Made by a program: the position numbers and the translations under genes. 64,000 nt of DNA from Neoscytalidium dimidiatum (taxonomy: Eukaryota > Ascomycota > Dothideomycetes > Botryosphaeriales > Botryosphaeriaceae), in contig CM074697.1 of NCBI GenBank assembly GCA_037367355.1, forward strand, positions 3,100,001 to 3,164,000, written 5' to 3'. Below, one piece after another: positions 11,408-21,319 of this stretch (the first letter of the stretch is position 1; the number at the start of each line of letters is the position of its first letter). A model generated the notes under the pieces. That model saw nothing but the letters and a program-made list of their open reading frames with translations. It had not been told where the DNA came from and ran no database searches.

Positions 11408-12518
11408 GCCCACAGGCCACAAACCGGGCCTCCGAACGTCCGCGAAAGTGCACTGCCCAAATAGAGCCCGGCATCAGATTGTACTGCTTCCCCTCCGCCA
11501 ACCCCGTCCGTATTCCATCTTCTGCCTGTGCTCGTGCTCTGGTGCCTGTTGTTTCCAAGTTGTATTCGAGACGGGAGTGTCTACGCACTCTCTTCACGTG
11601 CCGGATACGCTGCACATCTTACCTCGCATCACCACAGCGACGCCTGCTTTGAGCCGCAAGCAAAATTTCTTTTGGCTAGTGAAAGGCAGGCAGGTCTTGT
11701 TGGAGACTAGGGCGCAGTTGGGGCCCGCGAGGTTCTGACGTATTGTGCTGGTTGGGAAAGGCGCCGGCGGGTAGGGCGAGGCATCCATCGGGGCTGCCTC
11801 CTGTACGACCTGGGGGAACCTGATTCAGACCGCTTCCATATCGGTCGCAAGCAGCTGCTAGATGCACCGTGTTTGCCAGGGCCAGCCGAGTCGTTGCGGA
11901 CTATCCTGTCGGAACCATTTCCGCTGCAAGCAACCTTGCAGTCACATGTCTTCCACCGGAATTCATCACATGCTGACCCTCTCGGCGTGAGCATTCATCG
12001 GTGCTGCTGTAGGATAGCCATTCATCGCAAGTCTCGCTTCGAACTCTCAAACCTTAGCAATTATACTACACAATACTTGGCCATTCAATTCAGCAAGCAA
12101 TCGATTTCTTGCCCTCAGCACCCCGACCACCGGTCATCTGTCCGGCCCTCGGTTTTCCTCAATCGTACTTGCCTATCACGGCCAATTTCGATGCTACGAA
12201 ATCCAATAGAGACAGATTGCTGGCGGATCACTGACGTATAGCATTATTATTGTCAGTAACCAGCTCAGCCAAACATGCCGCTGCTCGCGTCCCCCTCCGT
12301 GTTCCATCATCTTCCTTGTATACTTCCTGTCCTGCCAGAACCTGAGCCCAGCTACCCGTACCGCAGCTATCAAAGAATGGGGGAAAAAAAAAGATTCATC
12401 GCGAGACGTTGAAGCATTGACGTTCTATTTAACTTTTCCCGATGGCTCCTTGAAAGACTAAGGATTACCACCCGACCTTTGCGCGCTTCAATCTCGAAAG
12501 AAACGGGCCACAGAGACA

Positions 12519-12520
12519 GA

Positions 12521-12553
<33 letters not shown>

Positions 12554-12566
12554 GGAGAGAGAGGAG
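12519..12566. repeat. Compound microsatellite (AC)n(AG)n
   Basis: About ten AC dinucleotides pass directly into an AG run with one interruption. It lies about 120 bp beyond the stop codon of the bZIP gene. Confidence 0.92.
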
Positions 12567-12687
12567 ATGAACCAAAAGTGAATTTGACCGCTAATTTGGG
12601 AGTTTTATCGTCAGGCAAGTCCAAAGAAAGCACAGACAGACCTATACCACCGCCATCACCCAGCCGGCCGATCCAATGATGGCATCC

Positions 12688-13689
12688 TCATAAGCATTCC
12701 AACATGGCAAAGCGGCCATTTGCCGTACCATTTCCCTCTGACGTTGTCGACATAGACCGCACCTTCATCGAACCGCGAATAGCTGCCGTTGCGCCTCCCT
12801 CAATCGTGTGAGATGCTCTCATCCGTGGATCATTATCGCTGAAGACGTTTGAGTCGCCATCAGAAAAGCTGAATGCGAGAGAGACCTGAGGTTGAAACTT
12901 GCCCCGCGGAGGCAAGCCGCTCATTAAGGGCCACGCACCAGTCCGCGACCGTGTGCGGCCTTGAACTCTATCCGCTTCGCCCTTAATATACTCCTGGATC
13001 GGAGCGTAACCGCATTCCACGTGTTGCAAGGCCAGTTCCTTAAGCTCGAGAACCGTATTGCCCAAGCTGTTCACTTCAGCCTTCAGAAATCCGTTGCGTG
13101 CAGCGAGATCTCGGTGTCTGTCCTCCATTCTGGCCACCCAGTCCTTCTTCCTCTCCCGGCACTTGTTCGCTGCGATGCGGTTTTTTTCTAGGTTCTGCTC
13201 CCGCTTCTTCCGCACTTCCTCCGCGTCGGTAAACTTCTTTTTCGGACGGCCCCTCACTGATGTAGACCGGCCTTTAGATCTGTAAGAAGCACCGAGTTTG
13301 TCCTCAACCTTGGGTGGAGATCTGATGGGTGTTCTGGTTTGCTTTGGTGTCTGGGAATTGCGCGTTACCCTTTCAGTCGGAGCATCGGACTCATCGGTCC
13401 CCCATTTCGGGGCATTTGGAAGCGTGTTTTCTCGAGATATCCTGTGCTTGCTTTGACCCAACGGATGTTGGGAATGGACTGTATCTATTTCCTCGGAGAT
13501 GACTGCCTTAGGTGGGACATCGAATTTAGACTGGGGCCGCGAGGAGAAGGGCACCCTCGCCATGAATGCATCGTCGAATAAACCGCTGGAGGAATTCGAC
13601 ATGGCCATTGTATCAGCAAAATCGACCATGTTGACGCCAGGTTCGGGCCGAGGGTCGAAAAGGAACGCATTTTCTATCGTAGCCGCCAT
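12688..13689 (-). CDS. bZIP (ATF/CREB-type) transcription factor
   Basis: Single-exon 333-aa nuclear regulator. The basic region (about residues 157-182) contains EKNRIAANKCRERKK, the ATF/CREB consensus with the DNA-contact N-x2-AA-x-KCR residues. It runs into a leucine-zipper-like stretch to about residue 222. The following block (CGYAPIQEYIKGEADR) is typical of the Atf1-like stress family of filamentous fungi. Just before the basic region, residues 146-152 read RGRPKKK, an AT-hook-like core. The N-terminus is Ser/Pro-rich, with several SP/TP sites that could be MAP-kinase targets (inference). The ATG at 13689 is the first in the frame and the length fits the family. The family usually binds CRE-like TGACGT sites in stress, conidiation or secondary metabolism programmes; which one applies here cannot be read from sequence. 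Confidence 0.9.
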   Translation of the reverse strand: MAATIENAFLFDPRPEPGVNMVDFADTMAMSNSSSGLFDDAFMARVPFSSRPQSKFDVPPKAVISEEIDTVHSQHPLGQSKHRISRENTLPNAPKWGTDESDAPTERVTRNSQTPKQTRTPIRSPPKVEDKLGASYRSKGRSTSVRGRPKKKFTDAEEVRKKREQNLEKNRIAANKCRERKKDWVARMEDRHRDLAARNGFLKAEVNSLGNTVLELKELALQHVECGYAPIQEYIKGEADRVQGRTRSRTGAWPLMSGLPPRGKFQPQVSLAFSFSDGDSNVFSDNDPRMRASHTIEGGATAAIRGSMKVRSMSTTSEGNGTANGRFAMLECL

Positions 13690-16065
13690 GATGCTTATAA
13701 CGGAAGTTCGACGAGACGAGACCTATGCCGAGCGGACACTTGCACCGAAGGTGGCGCGGAGATTTCGATTAAGGATCTATAGGCCAGAGTCGCTCAGTGC
13801 GCACTTGGGCAGGAACTTTTGCAGTGCGAACCGTAACTTTGTGGGCCGTTTGATAAAGACGGGAGGAAGCTGGGACTTGGCTAGAAGAAAAGGAGGATCA
13901 GGCTAGGGAACTGGAATGAAGCAGTGGCGAAAAGATTGTGTGGAGTCTTCACACTTCCGGTTGCAAATGGGCATGACGCCAGACGGCAGTCATCCCGGGA
14001 AACACCTGCGAAGGTTCTGACTGGATAATACTGACGCTGATTGCTGCGAGACTGATCACAGGGGCCTGCATCCATGCCGGGGCAGCGCAGATTCAATTGC
14101 AACGCAGGGCTCTGCACAATTAGCAGGTGCTAGGATAGCAGAGCAGATCAAGGAATTGTCAAAATTCACAGCGAATGTTTTCGGAGAACGTCAGCCTGGC
14201 CGGCAACCTACTTGGGAGGGTGTCAAGGTACGGCGCGGGAGGTGGAGCCGTCGCGGGGATGGGCGGACCGTTCTTGTTGGGGTCAAGGCTCAACTGGTGA
14301 CGGGGTATCACTTGCACCCTGGGGCGCGCGTCGGAATCGACTCCGAATCATCACCCACCACGTGGACTAGCCTCTGTCCCGTCGCCTTCAACCACACTGA
14401 GGTCCCATTGGCTGCGTGCTGGCAACACAACAGTTTTCGAATATCGTCTAGCAACAGGGTCATCACAACTACGATCGCTCCTCGATGACCGAAAACGCTA
14501 ACGATATACATACCTGCATACACCAGGTAGGACACAAAGCAGGGCGTCCGGGAGCTCATCGAAGCTGCATTACGCGTATTTCGAGTTCACGGTATGCAGA
14601 CGGCATGGCTAACCCTTCGGGGGGCGATATGAGCTACCGCTGAACTACTCGTTGTGTGAACCTCGCTGCGCTTATATTGATGTAATCTATCTCGGGCGCA
14701 AGCGCTGCGCCCTGCAACTCTCTAAGCGCGGCATACGGAACTTGGGAGAATTGAGCGTGATACTAAATCCAACTGTTACTTTGTTATCGAACCGATGTAC
14801 CTTGTATGGAAGCAATTGCTGCGGGTCTCAACACAGCTAGGTCCCTCGAAGTAGCATTCCTTAAAAAGACTTGCAGCCTCTCATTGGAAAGCAAGCGGAT
14901 ATCAGGCAGCCCAAAGACGGGAGCCCAATAGCTACCACTGTGCAATTGGACTTCTCTGGCTGGGTCGGCTGTAATAACCGTGCCGCTATCGTCGCACAAA
15001 ATACGAGCTACTGCACTAAGACTTCGAAATAATCTGTCCACTGGTTCTCCACAATTATGCATATCTAAGGGGCCCTACCAATCGGCGCCCTTTAGCAAAT
15101 ATAGGTCAGGGGTCCAGTGTTACAAAGCTTCGCCGAACGTTCAGTAGAAATTTTCTACATTCTACGATGCATACTTGTTCTCTTAGCCTGAGAACCGCAA
15201 ATACACCAGCCGTGCCGGCCGCGCCAGTCGACTTAAGAAGATTCGAGTTTCACTTCGACCCAAAGTGAACGTTACGTCGAGAATTACCAGAATTTCCTCC
15301 TAGCCGTTCGGACTGCTGCAGGTGCTACCCGCTGCTAAACAGGGTCAACCGTGCGGTTTCTAGAGCAATATAACCTCTCCACAAAATCCGAAATTTACAT
15401 GCTGAACACCCTATTACGCAGCCTCCCCATCCGGCCCTCGGCTCAGTGAGCATGTGCAGACGCAGATCAGGACCGGTTCAACTAACTTCATCACGCATCT
15501 CGATCACAATCGATCGAGACCCTGCTTGAGGTGCCTGCATTCTTCAGCCTCCATCTGAAGCCCACTTATCTTCCAAGTCGGCAGAGGTAAACGCATTTAG
15601 GGAGGTGAGTCCTAATGGTTGGTGGCCGGGTGCCGTGCGATGCCGAATGCCGCGCTACGCATTCCGGACTCCCGTAAAAAGGAACTAAAGATCCATACTG
15701 AGTGCCAGTGAGCCATCGCCACTGACGTGACGCTGCCTTCCGGCCCGAATCGCTATCGAAAGGGAGCATACACGCCGCCCCACACACCTCCTTATCCTTA
15801 ACCGACAACGGGCAAAAAAAAACAAAAAGACCAAAGCGGACAGTCATCCTACCTCCGAAGTTTCAGCTAGCCCACCGAATCGGGTATCTCACCAATTCTC
15901 GCCACCCCTGCTTCGAACCCAGCCCGTTCTCCGCGGCTGGTATTTCCGCGTCGCCACCTCCCATAAATTCCCACAACCCCCCGTCTGCCCTCCCGCCTCC
16001 CGGGTTTTCCAGCCTATGCCGCACCGCACCTTTGCCCCCCTCCGAGAGTCACTGTCGTTGCAGCT
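13690..16065. other. 2.4 kb intergenic region, no gene supported
   Basis: The left few hundred bases should be the promoter of the bZIP gene, which is transcribed leftward. The middle (about 14.6-15.5 kb) is more AT-rich, with many stops in all frames. One 92-codon minus frame (14784-15062) has an ordinary composition but no family I recognise and no matching exons. It may be a relic or chance. The right end is the 3' flank of the permease gene. Confidence 0.4.
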
Positions 16066-18210
16066 TCATCCCAAATCCCACCCATTCTCGCTGCCGGCCG
16101 TCCCACCACCGCCGCCAACTCCTCCCCGCGCGCCTTTGACGACCCAGCTGAAGCTGACGATCTCGTGCCACTGCACGTGGTAGCCGTGCTCGACGTGGAA
16201 GAAGGGCCTGCGCTCGACGACGAGCTCCTTGCCCTTGCGGTGGCCCACCTGCGGCACGACGAAGGCGAAGGCGAGCCAGTAGAGGGCGCCGCCGCCGACG
16301 AGGGCCCAGCCGACGGTCGGGACGAGGTACCAGGGGTAGTTTGGCGGGGCGAGGGAGACGTCGTCGTTGCGGGAGCTGCCGCCGCCCTTGCCGGATGGCG
16401 GGATCCAGTTGCCGACGAGCGGGTAGAGGTTCGCGATGAAGAAGACGAGCGCGCTGGCTGTCGAGACGAAGTGGTTGAAGGGGGACTTGGCGCGCCAGCC
16501 GCGGCCGGTGCCGTGGTTGTGGGACGTTGCGTCCGTGTCTTCTTTGTCGTCGGACTGCGTGGTGTCGTGGCTGCGGTGGTGGCGGGGAGTGAAGAGCCGC
16601 AGGTAGAGCATCCCGAAGCCGAGTACTGTGTTGAGCAGCGAGCCGATGCAGTACGAGTAGAGCAGCACGAGCACGTTGTACGCGTCCTCGGTCGACTGCC
16701 CCCACGTCGCGAAGATCAGGATCACGGAGAAAGACCAGTGAAGAGTGAGCGCTCCGACGGGCGTGGCTTCGATCGAATCGGCATCACGGATGGGTCGTCC
16801 TGGCATCGCGCTCGAGATCCTCCCGAAGATGTTTTTGTTTTGGCCGAAGAACTTAGGCCATGGAAGGATGCCCTCCTGGGAGGGATGTTAGAGGAATTTG
16901 TAGAAGCGGAAGGAGAAGGTTACCTTTGCGATCTCCTGCTTAACGCGAGCTGCGGTGAAGGTCATGACGATGATGTTTCCCAGGCCGGATATTGCCATGA
17001 AGGCGTTGAGAACCTGCGGAGCTACGCTCTCGCCGAAAGCGTTCTTGAAGAAGAGTTCTGAAACGTCGGCTCCATTCTTTAGCTCTTGGTCATTCTTGTC
17101 CACCACGATCAACTGCAAGAGGTTAGCTTTGCACAATCGGGAGGGCGAATTAAGGTTGATGTAACTGACGTAAGCGACGTTGACCAGCATGTAGAGGGTA
17201 CACATAATGCTGACGGCAGTGAGGACTCCCTTCCGGAACTTCTTGCGTGGTTGGTCGACTTCACCGAGGACCTGGTGTCTGTTAGCGTCAGGAGCCATGT
17301 TACCGAACCTTGCGGCATACGTAGTTCGACTGGCTGAACCCTGTGTATGCGAATATGACGGCGAGAAATCCCTCGGCATAGCCGTAAGATGAATTCGAGG
17401 ATTTGTTGAAGGACCGGTCAGTCGCATAGTTGCTGCTGGCGTTGTTCGCTTCGGGCCCGAAGGTGCTCCCAAGGGCACAGAAACCGACAATGATGATGAA
17501 GACAAGGGTGGCCACTTTCAGCACTGCGAAAATGTTATTGAGCCAAATACCACCTTTCCTCCACAGACCGTGCAGCAGGCAGGTGAAAGTGACAACTCCG
17601 AGAGCGATGCCACGCACTGCGCCTCTGCTAGGATGCTCTTGGCCAGCTGCCATGAGAATATAGTCGCCGAAGGCTATGGCATTGCCGGCCATATTGCCGA
17701 TGATAATGAAAAGCAAGCCATAAACACACGTGATGAAATACTTAGGCTTCTTGAACAAGTATTGGAGGTAGTTGAGCTCTCCGCCGTTGCGGGGAACGGC
17801 TTCCTTGCGACCATCGATGATATATCGCGGGGTGGTGAGGCCGAACTCTATAAAAACCATGGCACCGGCGAGCGTCGCAAGGGCCCCGCAGAACCAGAAC
17901 ATCAGCGACACGCCGACGCTCTGGGTACCTCTCATCAAGGTCGTCGGAGTCTTGAAAATGCCACTTCCTAATAAGCGTTAGACGCTGATGCTGGCAATTT
18001 CTGTGTCACAGAGTCTTCTGTACCCATCATCCGGTTTATGATGATACATATTATTGACCAGAAGCCCAAACGCTGCGGACCTCTTTGGAATTTGTTTGCA
18101 ATGCGTTCTGGATCCCTTTGAGCCTCCAAGTACAAGCGATCCTCGAGGTCCAGGTCGATGCTTCCTCCAATGGACTGGGTGTCGGCACGGGTCTCTTCGT
18201 CAATGGCCAT
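16066..18210 (-). CDS. MUP1-type high-affinity methionine permease (LAT/APC family)
   Basis: Predicted 644-aa plasma-membrane amino-acid transporter, five exons on the minus strand: 18024-18210, 17321-17967, 17170-17271, 16924-17112 and 16066-16875. The four introns are 56, 49, 57 and 48 bp. All junctions keep frame and rebuild conserved family text: MMGSGIFKT in TM1, then GFSQSNY/VLGEV, NVAY/LIVVDK and QEIAK/EGILPWPKFF. Twelve hydrophobic segments are expected for the family and most can be picked out, such as LMFWFCGALATLAGAMVFIE and LVFIIIVGFCALG. Family knowledge: MUP1/MUP3-like permeases import methionine (and cysteine) by proton symport. The C-terminal cytoplasmic tail is Gly-rich. I chose the ATG at 18210 over the in-frame ATG at 18240 because its context is better and the family starts with a short acidic tail. 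Substrate is inferred from the family only. Confidence 0.88.
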
Positions 18211-18968
18211 GATGGATGATGGAAGTCGAACAACGGGCACAAGCGGCGAGATGGGCAGCAGCCATCATCAATGCGAAAGCTTGCACGAGGCTGGTACGAG
18301 CAATATCTTAACCATTCCTGTCTCCCGATGAGGCTGACAGGCAAGTCTGCCCGGCCCCTGCGGTAGGCAGCACCTGCGCTCATCAATGCAGGTATGAGTC
18401 GCAACCGCACAGCCAGAAGGCCATTCTGGAGCGGATGCACGCGAGGGGCCAGTGGAGGAACGTGGGGAGTGGTCGCACGGTCATGGCGCAGCGGGTCCGG
18501 ATCGCTCGAACAAGTCACACGAGACGCAATTTGAGCTGCTGTCGTGCAGCCACACGGCTGAGCATTGGCTTGGAGAGCAAGAAGCAACACTCAAAAACGG
18601 GCGGAGGGCCGAGGAAAGGCGCCAGGGCGTTGCGGCCATGCCCGAAGAGGTCGACCGGCGCGCGACAGCCAAGCGAGAGGGAATTGGCGCGAGGTTATCA
18701 GTACCGCGGCCGCCGGCGGGCAGTGCAGCGCGTGCGCTGGGATAAAACGGAGGGAGGATGCGGCTGAGGCGCGAGAGGGGACGAGGGCGCAGCTGCCTGC
18801 AGATGTGATCGCGCGGCCAGAAGCCGCCTGGCCGCGCCCTCGCTCGCCCTTCCCTCGCCCACGTCTTGCGCGCCTCACAATCCGGCTGGCGGCGGGACAG
18901 CTGCGCGTCTAGTTATCAACCGCTGGCTCGACGGCTGAGAAGGGCCGCCCTTGCTCACCTGTTTCTCC
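18211..18968. promoter_or_regulatory. GC-rich divergent promoter between permease and 729-aa protein gene
   Basis: 758 bases separate two start codons pointing away from each other. The stretch is GC-rich, with many CpGs and no coding signal. It should hold both promoters; no specific site can be named. Confidence 0.4.
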
Positions 18969-21290
18969 ATGTTCGAAACTCTGCAGGCCGTTGGCGCGCT
19001 CGCGCAGACAATCGAGAAGGCGTATTGGCTGTGGGACGCTGGCTTCAGCAAGGCCAGAAACGCACGTAAGTGATATGATGGTGTTGGACGGCCCATGATG
19101 CTTCCCCAGCGCCGCCGGCGGGCCGCGCTTTCCCGCCGCCCGGCCGGCGACTATCGAGCCCTTTTACTCTAACCTCCATCTCGCTTTCGCCCTCCAGATA
19201 AGCAATACATCGAATTTGGCGTCGCCATCCAGAATCTCGGCAAGAACCTCGAAAAAGTCAAGAAGGTCACCGAAAATGCCTGCAATCAACTCCAGCGCGA
19301 CCGTCTTCAGTCCTTCGACGATGACGAGCTGCTCGATACAAAGTCTCTCGACCAGATCCTCGGCAACTACAACAAGACGCTTGCCGACTGCGAGAAGCTC
19401 TTGAGAAACAAATCAAAGTTCCGTCACGATAGCCGCAACTTCGTCCTGAATATCGTCTGGAACATTGAAATTGAGCCTGAGGTGACTCGGTTGCGCGAGC
19501 GCCTGGCTTTTCATAATGTGAAGATCCTCATGGTCCTCCAGCCGCTGGAGATGAAAATGCTGGCCGACATCCGCAGGCTCATCCTTGACCTCCACGATGA
19601 AGTCATGGTTGAGCTGAAGCAAATCAAAGGGATCCTCATCAACCCCACGGCGGACGCCCAAACCGAAGAACCCAGGCTTCTCAAAAGCGTTCCGGATGCA
19701 TTGGCTGTGAGGCTGAATGATGCGCTTTTCCAAGACCGCCCGGAATGTCAAGTCAACGAGACCTTTCCCTTGCAGCTCGGCATGGATGCCTTCCAGCACT
19801 ACTTCCAAGAAGGGAATTCGACCTCGGAAGCTGATTCGTATCTGAGCCTTATGAAGTGCCTCTGGATCATGACAAAGATCAAAAAGAGTTCTGAGTACCG
19901 ACAGCTTGCCGAGGACTCGTTGTGGCAACGTTACGTAAAGAGGATGGACTACAAACTCGCAAAGCGGTGCGATCGTTGGGAGGCCTCGCTTGCTCCCGAG
20001 CCGGATATGGACGCCCTCCTTCGTCTGCCGGATGATGAGTTCCGCATTTGGAAGACCGATGAAGACGAGGATGAGAGCAGTGATATGGGTGATGACAGCA
20101 TATTCTTGACTGAGCTGCTGAATATCACCTTGCCTTCAGAGGGAGGCAACAGCACTCACAAATTAAGAGTATTGCAGAATGCCGACGGCACAATTCAGGT
20201 CCAGGATACCGCCAGCACTACCACAGGAAATAGAGAAATCAACGACGTCCATCGCTTCGATGCATATCTTGACAGAGCCCATTTGATTCCTATTTACGCT
20301 AGTCCGAGCTCAACATCTGACGCTCTCAATGTCAAGTTCAAGAGTGACAAAGAGTCAGCGAATGGCATTTCACCATCTTTCGGGAAGCTTGACGATCTCC
20401 TAAAATTCCAAGAGATCATCACCGGGTACAAGCCTGTTTTCTACCGCGGAGATCTTTATGTTGAGTGTCATAGCTCAGCTAGATTCTCTTTGACTGGATC
20501 GACTACTAAGGAGAAGGGAAAGGTGCAGATCTGGCAGAGGAAGCGCCCCGTCCGGCCCCGACTCCAAGAGGAAGGCAGTCAAAACAGTACGATCAGCCCC
20601 AAGGCCTCCACCGCGCCAAACCCCAGGTCTTACGAAACTCGAGAACGGAGTTTATCCAAGATTTCCACATCTCCGCCAACCAAAGACTCCATTGAGAAAT
20701 GGCGCCGTGATTCGACATTATCTGCAGCAACAGTCTCCACTATGGAAGGTAGCGTCTCGAGCACAGTCTTCACCGGCACGAACATGTCGCAACTGGAGAC
20801 CGGCTCTGGAACATATGGTGTCCGGATCGACCGGCCTGATATGCCCAAATTTGTACTGTTCCTCGAAGCCCGGAGAACAGGCGCCCTCTCCTTCCTATCC
20901 GTGGACATGGATGAACACACATCCATCAACAAGCAATCTTGCGATTGCCGTCTCCCGAAATCCAGTTGTAAAATTGTGGTCATTGAGCATTCGAAGGGCC
21001 CATTACCAGCTCGTCGCGTCATTTCGAAACACGGTCTCAAGTCTTGGAATCTGGCTTTGTTGGGAGCTTCACAACCGCCGCCGAGGCCAGACCCCGCCGC
21101 TCTAAAAGACCTGCGGTGGGTGAAATTGCAGTTCGCCTCAATTGAGGACAAGGAGAAGTTTGCGGTACGCTTTGGCGAAGTGAGCGCCATATACAAGCGT
21201 CGGCTCGCGGACTTCTATCGCGAAATCGAAGTTGTTAAGGGAAGAAATGTGGTGACGACCGAGTTCAGACAAACCAGTGCCATCGGCTGA
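18969..21290 (+). CDS. Unrecognised 729-aa fungal protein with helical N-terminus
   Basis: Two exons: 18969-19065 and 19198-21290. The intron of 132 bp starts GTAAGT, carries a TCTAACC branch-like site and ends CCTCCAG. The first exon encodes a short amphipathic start (MFETLQAVGALAQTIEKAYW). The join gives a long all-helical region to about residue 250, rich in charged heptads (NLGKNLEKVKKV, RRLILDLHDEVMVELKQIK). A middle part holds an acidic Asp/Glu-rich loop and a Ser/Thr-rich linker. The C-terminal 150 residues are beta-rich (KFVLFLEARRTG) and end with WVKLQFASIEDKEKFAVRFGEV, which looks like the last strand and helix of a PH-like fold. That fold is a guess. The helical N-terminus is reminiscent of the N-terminal domains of fungal STAND proteins, but no NTPase motif follows. 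No function can be assigned. Confidence 0.78.
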
Positions 21291-21319
21291 CAATTACATG
21301 GGTTGGATTGATGTCAAAA

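Larger units (their letters stand above)
10924..12687. other. Intergenic region with simple repeats, no gene supported
   Basis: Contains the 5' region of the Zn2Cys6 gene and, at its right end, the 3' flank of the bZIP gene. A 7-bp tandem (CCCGCAG) lies at 11380-11407 and a compound AC/AG microsatellite at 12519-12566. Overlapping open frames around 11130-11740 come from the repeat and GC-rich sequence and carry no domain. Confidence 0.45.

Noticed and set aside
14784..15062. 92-codon minus frame in an AT-richer intergenic zone
   Set aside because: Ordinary composition but no recognisable family, no adjacent exons and stops immediately upstream.
15900..15925. GGTTCGA-like sequence considered as a tRNA T-arm (also at 39740 and 57018)
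   Set aside because: No matching acceptor stem, D-arm or anticodon arm could be built around any of these.
16165..17061. 298-codon plus-strand frame opposite the permease
   Set aside because: Lies over permease exons and introns, which have clear family text and splice sites; the plus frame is a Val/Glu/Asp-rich shadow.
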